Below are positions 1 through 5,174 of a stretch of DNA of 10,080 bases, in pieces. The stretch is taken from assembly GCA_016930115.1 (NCBI GenBank), contig JAFGHN010000054.1, forward strand, positions 1 through 10,080, read 5' to 3'. The translations under genes and the position numbers were made by a program. The stretch's first letter is position 1, and every line of letters starts with the position of its first letter. The stretch comes from Spirochaetales bacterium. Its GTDB lineage: Bacteria > Spirochaetota > Spirochaetia > ARS1246. The notes beneath the pieces were generated by a model. It had not been told where the DNA came from. It searched no databases and saw only the letters and a list, made by a program, of their open reading frames with translations.

Positions 1-792
1 AACCTCGAGCTCACCGCCGGCGGGCTCAATCACTTCAGCGTTCTGCTTGAAGCGAGGTACCGGGATTCCGGGAAAGACGCCTATCCCGATATTCTGGAAA
101 AAGCCCCGGGTTTTTTCGAAAAGGCGCCGGGCTATTCCGATATCCTGCGGGAGCGCAAGAAAAACCCCAAGCTCACCTTTGAGGAAAGCACGGAACAGCG
201 CGCGGCCCTGAAAAACATGGTGAGTGAAAAACCCTGGGCCGACAGGGGGCTGTTCCGCCGTATCCTCGAGGACTTCGAGCTTCTCCCTATCACCGTTGAC
301 AGCCACTTCGGCGAGTATATCGGCTGGGCCCACGACGTCGCCGATCACAAAGGCATCCTCGATTTTCTCGAGCTGTATCAGGACATCCTCACAACGTCCA
401 CCCACACCATCGAGATGAGGTTACGGGAGCGTATCGTCCCGATCATCGAAGGCATCGTCACCGGCTCGGGCTACAGGGAGGAAGCGGTGAACCTTCCCAA
501 CGACGGTCTGGTCGAAGAGCTTCCGGGGTTCGTTGCCGTCGAAGTGCCCTGCCGCGTCGACTCCGCCGGCATCCACGGAGAGAAGCTCCCGACGCTCCCG
601 AAAGGCTACGCGGCGCTTTTACGCAACTATACCGGTGTGTACGATCTCACCGCTGAAGCGGTTCTCACCAAGAGCAGGAAGGCGGTGGTACAGGCCCTCC
701 TGGTCAACCCGGTGGTCAGCAAGGCGGACGGCGTGCGGGAGCTCGTGGACCTGATGATAGACAAGCAGTCTGCATGGCTCGGGTATCTCTAG
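1..792 (+). CDS. Glycoside hydrolase family 4 enzyme, C-terminal part (5' end outside window)
   Basis: The frame is open from base 1 to the TAG at 790-792, giving 263 residues of a protein whose N-terminal NAD-binding half lies upstream of the window. Residues 6-13 (AGGLNHFS) match the GH4 motif around the His that coordinates Mn2+ in this family; His11 is the likely ligand. Residues near 98-110 (DSHFGEYIGWA) and the tail (NPVVSKADGVRELVDLM) also fit GH4. GH4 enzymes cleave alpha- or beta-glycosides, sometimes 6-phosphorylated, by an NAD+- and Mn2+-dependent oxidation-elimination mechanism in the cytoplasm. The Cys metal ligand and nucleotide-binding loop are not visible here, so alpha-galactosidase, alpha-glucosidase, glucuronidase or phospho-glycosidase cannot be told apart. 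The ATG at 217 is an internal Met, not a start, because homology continues upstream of it. It converges with the CYTH-NUDIX gene, 14 bp between stops. Confidence 0.85.
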   Translation, partial: NLELTAGGLNHFSVLLEARYRDSGKDAYPDILEKAPGFFEKAPGYSDILRERKKNPKLTFEESTEQRAALKNMVSEKPWADRGLFRRILEDFELLPITVDSHFGEYIGWAHDVADHKGILDFLELYQDILTTSTHTIEMRLRERIVPIIEGIVTGSGYREEAVNLPNDGLVEELPGFVAVEVPCRVDSAGIHGEKLPTLPKGYAALLRNYTGVYDLTAEAVLTKSRKAVVQALLVNPVVSKADGVRELVDLMIDKQSAWLGYL

Positions 793-806
793 CGTCCGGG
801 TATTCC

Positions 807-1730
807 TCATCCGGCTGACAGCCGGTCCCGCAGTTTCAGCATCAGAGACGCAATTCCGGGATACGCGACTGCGGCGAGCGCCTCGTCGTAGCCGAACCAT
901 TGTCTGCCTCGCATGTCCATCTCGGGCCATACTTCTTCCTGCCGCTCGACTTTTAGGGCGAACAACTCGATCCGATTGTTCCTGTTGCCGTTCTCTTCCT
1001 CGTAGATGCCGACGGCCTTCTTGTCGAGAATCCCGATGACGCCCGCCTCTTCCCACGCCTCCGCCGTTGCGACCTCATAAAGATCAGAGCCGGCATCCCA
1101 GATACCCTTGGGCACTATCCATCTACGCCGGACACGGGAGGTAATGCAGAGAACCTGCAGGTCGCCGTTTGCGTACTTGTAGGGAATCGCACCGGCGTGG
1201 GTGATCAGGCGGGTTTTATCGTCCGGTGACGTGAAAATGGTCTTTATCAAATCGGCAGGGAAACCGTGGCGGGCAAGATACTGATTGGTGAGCTCGGGGA
1301 TACCCGTTATCTCGGTGCCGAGCCAGTCGGGCATCCGGATGCCGCGAAAATCGGCGCCGGGAGGAAGTTCCACTTCGGCGACGAAGAGCCCAGCGAGCTC
1401 ATCCCCGTACTCGTCGATCTCGATGACGGTACCGTTTTCAACAATACGGTACCGTTTCTTCGTCACTCTCGCACCGGCGGTGAAAGGCCAGAAAGACTCA
1501 AAGTCGTTCCGGTCAATCTGAATCTCCTCCTCGCGACGTACCATGCCCCGGCCTTTTTTCATCGTAAGATAACTCTGCTTTCCCGCCAGACGAATCCGCA
1601 CCTCGGTTTCCGCCGATTCACACGAGACGTACCCTTGCCGGAAGCTAACGCCTTGTTCTTTCCGCAGCCGGGCGGGCAGCTTGTGCAGGAGAAACTTTCG
1701 CTCGATCTCTAATCCACCCGCGGCGCTCAT
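807..1730 (-). CDS. CYTH (triphosphate tunnel) - NUDIX hydrolase fusion protein
   Basis: This is a 307-residue two-domain protein. Residues 7-165 form a CYTH domain: the EIERK signature (residues 8-12), then the strands EVRIRL, YLTMKKG, REEEIQI, KRYRIV, IEIDEY and AEVEL, whose charged residues line the anion-binding tunnel, and a closing PELTNQYLA helix. Bacterial short CYTH proteins are typically tripolyphosphatases. Residues about 172-300 form a NUDIX domain with the box at 209-231: Glu224, Glu227, Glu228 and Gly230 are present, but positions 7 and 15 (normally Glu and Arg) are Ser215 and Ala223. The PKG and AWEEAG context resembles the diphosphoinositol-polyphosphate phosphohydrolase type. 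The start is the ATG at 1730, overlapping the parA-like stop as ATGA, with GGGGAG 10 nt upstream. The frame is open further upstream, to 1820, but that lies inside the ATPase gene and adds non-CYTH sequence. Likely role: cleavage of polyphosphate-like or nucleotide phosphoanhydrides; the substrate is inferred only. Confidence 0.88.
   Translation of the reverse strand: MSAAGGLEIERKFLLHKLPARLRKEQGVSFRQGYVSCESAETEVRIRLAGKQSYLTMKKGRGMVRREEEIQIDRNDFESFWPFTAGARVTKKRYRIVENGTVIEIDEYGDELAGLFVAEVELPPGADFRGIRMPDWLGTEITGIPELTNQYLARHGFPADLIKTIFTSPDDKTRLITHAGAIPYKYANGDLQVLCITSRVRRRWIVPKGIWDAGSDLYEVATAEAWEEAGVIGILDKKAVGIYEEENGNRNNRIELFALKVERQEEVWPEMDMRGRQWFGYDEALAAVAYPGIASLMLKLRDRLSAG
811..825. terminator. 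Possible hairpin between convergent genes
   Basis: CCGGCT-GAC-AGCCGG is a perfect 6-bp stem with a 3-base loop. It sits in the last codons of the CYTH-NUDIX gene and just after the GH4 stop. It could slow transcription from both sides, but no T run follows on either strand, so it is not a classical intrinsic terminator. Confidence 0.25.
1727..1730 (-). other. ATGA stop/start overlap (translational coupling)
   Basis: The TGA of the ParA-like ATPase and the ATG of the CYTH-NUDIX gene share these four bases on the minus strand. A GGGGAG (1741-1746 on the complement) lies 10 nt upstream. Such overlaps usually mean coupled translation and similar protein amounts, supporting a joint function. Confidence 0.7.
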
Positions 1731-2485
1731 GATGCCACAGCTCCCCAAAGTCTGTCTTTTATCTGTTCCCAGAGTTCTGCGTAGGCGCGGGCGCCTTTGC
1801 TTCGTCGGGATACGGCACACAACGGTTTTCGTGCAAGACTGGATTTTTCTATCTCCGATGAGAAGGGGATGGATGCTTCCAGAATCCGTGGATCTTCTTG
1901 TCGAAGTGTTTCAATTGTAGAGAGGTGAAGTTTCTTCCTTCCGTCGACCATCGAGAAGAAAGGAAGGAGAATCGAGCTGTCCAGTCCCTTGTCCTTGAAA
2001 AACGAATAGACGACTTTCTTCGTTTCGATCGACAGGACGGTCGGGATAATCGGCATAAGCACGATATCACAGGCACGGAAAATGTTTTCGGCTTCTAGTG
2101 CAATCCCCGGCGGGCAGTCGATGAACAAAAAATCGTAGTCGCCTACGAATTTATCAAACACCTTGCCGTACCGGCGTTTCGGGTGTTTTTGCCTCCTGAG
2201 GAATTTGTTCAGGTTTCTGAAAGAGATGTGCGCCGGCAGGATATCGAGGTAGGGAAAGTCGCTTTCCCGGATGCTCTCTTCGAGGGCGTTGCCGCCTTGA
2301 ATGACCGCTCGCGCCTTGAGTTTTCTAGGAGGGCGGACTCTGAAGCAATAAGACGCAGAGCCCTGCGGATCCATGTCGAAAAGCAGGGTGGGGCGCACTT
2401 CAGATGCACAGAGGTACGCGAGGTTGACGGCCGCCGTGGTTTTCCCCACGCCGCCTTTCAGATTATAGAGTGCTATGGTGTGCAC
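1727..2485 (-). CDS. Orphan ParA/MinD-superfamily ATPase
   Basis: The protein has 252 residues. It shows the deviant Walker A motif KGGVGKTT (residues 10-17, with the signature Lys10 and catalytic Lys15), the A' motif FDMDPQGSAS (36-45) and Walker B FLFIDCPP (119-126, Asp123). It is short, with no N-terminal helix-turn-helix, like type Ib ParA, Soj or cargo-positioning ATPases such as McdA. ParA-family proteins dimerise with ATP, bind DNA non-specifically and move plasmids, chromosomes or protein and storage bodies over the nucleoid. The C-terminal region is basic (ARKPL, SRRSKGAR), which could serve DNA binding. The start is a GTG at 2485, set by an AGGAGG 7 nt upstream. It lies 18 bp after the CHAD gene and overlaps the CYTH-NUDIX gene by 4 bp, so it is the middle gene of one operon. 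No ParB or centromere-like repeats are visible, which argues against simple DNA partitioning. Confidence 0.9.
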   Translation of the reverse strand: MHTIALYNLKGGVGKTTAAVNLAYLCASEVRPTLLFDMDPQGSASYCFRVRPPRKLKARAVIQGGNALEESIRESDFPYLDILPAHISFRNLNKFLRRQKHPKRRYGKVFDKFVGDYDFLFIDCPPGIALEAENIFRACDIVLMPIIPTVLSIETKKVVYSFFKDKGLDSSILLPFFSMVDGRKKLHLSTIETLRQEDPRILEASIPFSSEIEKSSLARKPLCAVSRRSKGARAYAELWEQIKDRLWGAVAS

Positions 2486-2492
2486 GGTTGGT

Positions 2493-2498
2493 CCTCCT
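2493..2498 (-). promoter_or_regulatory. Ribosome binding site that fixes the GTG start of the ParA-like gene
   Basis: The minus strand reads AGGAGG here, 7 nt before the GTG at 2485. There is no ATG between it and the Walker A motif. This strong site between the CHAD stop and the ATPase start supports independent, efficient initiation of the ATPase. Confidence 0.75.
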
Positions 2499-2503
2499 CG
2501 CTG

Positions 2504-3991
2504 TTACCTGAGTTCAATTATTCTCCCGGCGACGTCTTGGTCAAAAAAACGGTTGAACGCTTGACAAGTCTGCTCTCTCAATCTCTGCTGTCTTGCATAC
2601 AGCGATGTCATCAGCCCGCCTAGTGCGGCCTGGACACCCGGGTTGCGGATAAGCTCCTGCGAATTGAGTGTTTCCTGCAGCCATGCCTGCTGAATGTTCA
2701 TGTCGTTGAACTCTCCCAGCACATCCTGAAGTGTTCTCAAACGCGACAGTACATCATCAACAACCGGCTCGCCGACCGTGGCCATAAAAAACTCGATACA
2801 GTACCTGAGTTTCTTACATTCGATGCGCAAGGCGTGCAGATCCTTGTCGGAAGTATGTGCCGAAATCCGGGCCGCCGACTTGCAAATTTTTTTGTACCCG
2901 CGGGCGATAAGTTGTCTGCCCACTAACGCGGAGTCCGCGTCGGCGCCGGCCGAAAACAAATCACCTGTTTTCAGATGTTTTTTCCATGAAGCAAATCTCC
3001 TGCCATATTCTCTTCCTGCCAGGTAGGTAGAGAGGTTCACCTGTTCCGCCGTCCTCTTTGTCCGCGTTTCGTCATAAAACGCCTCGAGGTAGAAGTTAAG
3101 CGCCGGCGGGAGTAGGTCATGAAAAAGCGGAAACTCGAGGAGGTAGACGTCCAGGTCTCTCATGGGAGTTGTTCGCCTGCCGCATTCGCGAAGGAACTTC
3201 CGGTGAGTTGAGATTGTATCTTTCTTGAGCAAATCCTTGAGCAATGAAAGAAGCGCCCGGGATTTTCGTATAGAGATGCGGTAGTCGTGGAGGAACTCCG
3301 AGTCGATGTCCGCCATAATTCCCGGGATGCATCCCTCCATGATCTCCGCGAATTGCAGCAAGATCCGGCATGAAGCATCGCGGAGTGGTAGGCCGCATTC
3401 GAGCCCGAGCGCTTTATGAGAGAGAAACCCGCGGGGGTTGTCCTCTTCTCCCTCCAGCAGGAGCGAGATTGGATCGGCGGTTTCGCCGGCTGCTCCGCGC
3501 GCGAATTTCTCGACGTCCTCCGTTTCCCGGTCGTAGCCCTTCAAAGGATGGAATACGATACCTGCGGTCTTCAGCTTTCTGTGCCGGTGAATTGAGAGCT
3601 CGAGAACTTCCGCGCAGCAGATTATTTTCTCATCCGCGTTCCGGACGGCATACACGTCCGCCCGCTGTTCCGCCTCAAAGCGGCGGGAAAGCGAGCGCGG
3701 ATAGATGATTTTCTTCAATTTCTGCACCGCCGGCCCGTCACCCATCGAAAGAGGATCTTCTCCACGGGTATCGCCTTCCTGCGAGTCTTCGACGGACCAG
3801 GTATGCAACGAGCGAAGCGTCAGATTCCGCGGGCCGAGAACGGCGGCAACACCTGAGTTCCAGAGCCGCCAATCGTGGGTGTCGAAGATAAGACATCTTT
3901 CAGTTTTTACGCTTGTTTCCCTTTCTAGTAAACAGTCGGGCGGAATGAGATGTAAAGGTGATATGGTGTCTGCAAAGAACAATCCGGCCAT
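2504..3991 (-). CDS. CHAD-domain protein with degenerate N-terminal CYTH-like domain
   Basis: The protein has 495 residues from the ATG at 3991; a GTG at 4027 in the same frame would add 12. The C-terminal half (about 215-490) is a CHAD domain, an all-helical fold with two similar halves marked by conserved His/Arg/Lys: LHDYRISIRKSR around His235 and LHALRIECKKLRY around His386, plus RDLDVYLLEFP in between. CHAD domains bind polyphosphate through these basic faces and target proteins to polyphosphate granules. The N-terminal part keeps pieces of a CYTH fold (FDTHDWRLWNSG at residues 36-47, later KGYDRE) but has no ExExK motif, so it is probably not catalytic. Neither start has a well-spaced ribosome site: for the GTG, an AGGAG lies about 18 nt upstream; for the ATG there is none. 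It is the first gene of the operon with the ATPase and the CYTH-NUDIX protein, suggesting an adaptor or scaffold on polyphosphate. Confidence 0.85.
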   Translation of the reverse strand: MAGLFFADTISPLHLIPPDCLLERETSVKTERCLIFDTHDWRLWNSGVAAVLGPRNLTLRSLHTWSVEDSQEGDTRGEDPLSMGDGPAVQKLKKIIYPRSLSRRFEAEQRADVYAVRNADEKIICCAEVLELSIHRHRKLKTAGIVFHPLKGYDRETEDVEKFARGAAGETADPISLLLEGEEDNPRGFLSHKALGLECGLPLRDASCRILLQFAEIMEGCIPGIMADIDSEFLHDYRISIRKSRALLSLLKDLLKKDTISTHRKFLRECGRRTTPMRDLDVYLLEFPLFHDLLPPALNFYLEAFYDETRTKRTAEQVNLSTYLAGREYGRRFASWKKHLKTGDLFSAGADADSALVGRQLIARGYKKICKSAARISAHTSDKDLHALRIECKKLRYCIEFFMATVGEPVVDDVLSRLRTLQDVLGEFNDMNIQQAWLQETLNSQELIRNPGVQAALGGLMTSLYARQQRLREQTCQAFNRFFDQDVAGRIIELR

Positions 3992-4108
3992 CGTGCAACT
4001 ATAGAGCTTAAAGATAGCATAATGCACGCCGTGAATGATATCCTGCTCCTGAGGAGGAAGGGAAAACTAACGATAAATTAACAAATATCGTTTAGGTTGA
4101 ACCCGAAA
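3992..4108. promoter_or_regulatory. Divergent intergenic region between the CHAD operon and pfkA-ppk
   Basis: About 70-120 bp, depending on starts, separate two outward-facing operons, so both promoters must lie here or overlap the 5' ends. It is more AT-rich than its surroundings around 4067-4090. Visible structure: a perfect inverted repeat CTCCT-G-AGGAG (4046-4056), which looks like a Shine-Dalgarno sequence on both strands, and a dyad CGATA-N10-TATCG (4071-4090) just upstream of pfkA. I cannot assign -35/-10 boxes with confidence. Joint control of polymer synthesis and of the CHAD/ParA/CYTH-NUDIX operon from this region is an inference from layout. Confidence 0.5.
4071..4090. repeat. Short dyad, possible operator upstream of pfkA
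   Basis: CGATA and its reverse complement TATCG are separated by 10 AT-rich bases. The 20-bp span and its place between divergent operons suit a dimeric repressor, but 5-bp arms are short enough to arise by chance. Confidence 0.25.
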
Positions 4109-5158
4109 ATGGCGATGAGAAAAAAAAACGGAATGCGGATTGGTGTTCTTACAGCAGGCGGTGATTGTCCGGGAATAAACGCCGCAATCCGCGGCGTAGG
4201 TAAGTCCGCGATACTTGAGCACGGGATGAGGGTCTTTGGATTCTCTTCAGGATTCCTCGGGTTGATCGAAAGCGACTATCGCGAGCTTGTCGAGGATGAT
4301 CTTTCGGGAATCCTCACCCTCGGAGGCACCATTCTCGGCGCTTCAAGGGAGAAACCGTTCGAAAGCTCAGGCATTACCGAGTATATACGCAGCAAACCCG
4401 AGCAAATCAAACAGACCTACAGGGACCTCCGCCTTGACGCCCTCGTCTGCATCGGTGGTAACGGAACGATGAAAACCGCCTGCAAGCTTGCGGACGAGGG
4501 GCTGGGCATTATCGGGTTACCGAAAACGATCGACAACGACGTGTGGGGGACCGACCAGACCTTCGGTTTTGATTCCGCGGTAGGTATCGCCGCCGAGGCC
4601 ATCGATCGTATTCATACCACCGCAAATTCACACAGGCGCATCATGGTCGTAGAAGTGATGGGTCATCACGCCGGCTGGCTGGCGCTCTATTCGGGGGTAG
4701 CCGGCGGCGGGGACATGATACTTATTCCCGAAATAAAGTACAATGAAGAAGTAATCGAAGAGTATCTGAAACGACGCACCGCCGCCGGAAAGCCTTACAC
4801 CATCATCATCGTCGCCGAAGGCGTAAAAATACCGAAACTGAAGTCCAGTGCCGGGCGGTATGTAGCGAGACTGGCGGCCAAGGCGACCGGACTTGAGGCA
4901 AGGGAAACGATATTGGGATATATACAGCGAGGCGGGTCTCCTTCACCGATGGACAGAATTCTCGCCACGAGACTCGGGGCCTATGCCGCGGAGCTCATCA
5001 GCAAGAAACAATTCGGACAGATGGCGGCGCTCAAGAACGGCAGTATTGAGGCGATACCGCTGAAAGAGGTTGCCGGAAAGATCAAGTTGGTACCCGTCGA
5101 CCATAGCCTTATCGCCCGCGCCCGGTCCATCGATACGAATTTTGGAGACAAAGTGTGA
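4109..5158 (+). CDS. pfkA: 6-phosphofructokinase, clade III (ATP- or PPi-dependent)
   Basis: The protein has 349 residues from the ATG at 4109; TTG 4097, ATG 4115 and ATG 4133 are in-frame alternatives and no start has a strong ribosome site. It phosphorylates fructose 6-phosphate to the 1,6-bisphosphate in glycolysis. Motifs in order: GVLTAGGDCPGIN (nucleotide loop), IGGNGT (residues 115-120), PKTIDND (138-144, catalytic Asp142), VEVMGHHAGWLAL, LIPE, and GYIQRGGSPSPMDR near the C-terminus. Compared with E. coli PfkA, position 104 is Gly119 (ATP-type; PPi enzymes have Asp) and position 124 is Lys139 (found in PPi enzymes and in clade-III ATP enzymes). Position 103, an Mg-ATP-associated Asp in E. 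coli, is Asn118. Together these favour ATP use, but PPi or mixed use is not excluded. It is followed 16 bp later by ppk, so glycolysis and polyphosphate synthesis are probably co-transcribed. Confidence 0.92.
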   Translation: MAMRKKNGMRIGVLTAGGDCPGINAAIRGVGKSAILEHGMRVFGFSSGFLGLIESDYRELVEDDLSGILTLGGTILGASREKPFESSGITEYIRSKPEQIKQTYRDLRLDALVCIGGNGTMKTACKLADEGLGIIGLPKTIDNDVWGTDQTFGFDSAVGIAAEAIDRIHTTANSHRRIMVVEVMGHHAGWLALYSGVAGGGDMILIPEIKYNEEVIEEYLKRRTAAGKPYTIIIVAEGVKIPKLKSSAGRYVARLAAKATGLEARETILGYIQRGGSPSPMDRILATRLGAYAAELISKKQFGQMAALKNGSIEAIPLKEVAGKIKLVPVDHSLIARARSIDTNFGDKV

Positions 5159-5163
5159 GTGAA

Positions 5164-5167
5164 AGGA
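5164..5167 (+). promoter_or_regulatory. Ribosome binding site for ppk
   Basis: AGGA lies 7 nt before the TTG at 5175 and 13 nt before the ATG at 5181. The spacing favours the TTG start, although the ATG is the commoner codon. Confidence 0.45.
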
Positions 5168-5174
5168 ACGGTAT

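Noticed and set aside
217..792. A separate short gene starting at the ATG at 217
   Set aside because: The same frame is open to base 1 with GH4 homology, including the metal-binding His motif, so the ATG is internal.
1266..1712. A 148-codon plus-strand open frame opposite the CYTH-NUDIX gene
   Set aside because: Antisense to a well-supported two-domain gene, with no family resemblance.
1731..1820. An upstream extension of the CYTH-NUDIX frame by 30 codons
   Set aside because: It lies within the ATPase gene, is very basic and unlike CYTH N-termini, and the ATGA overlap start at 1730 fits much better.
2183..2623. A 146-codon plus-strand open frame across the CHAD/ATPase junction
   Set aside because: It is antisense to two real genes and their ribosome binding site, with no recognisable motif.
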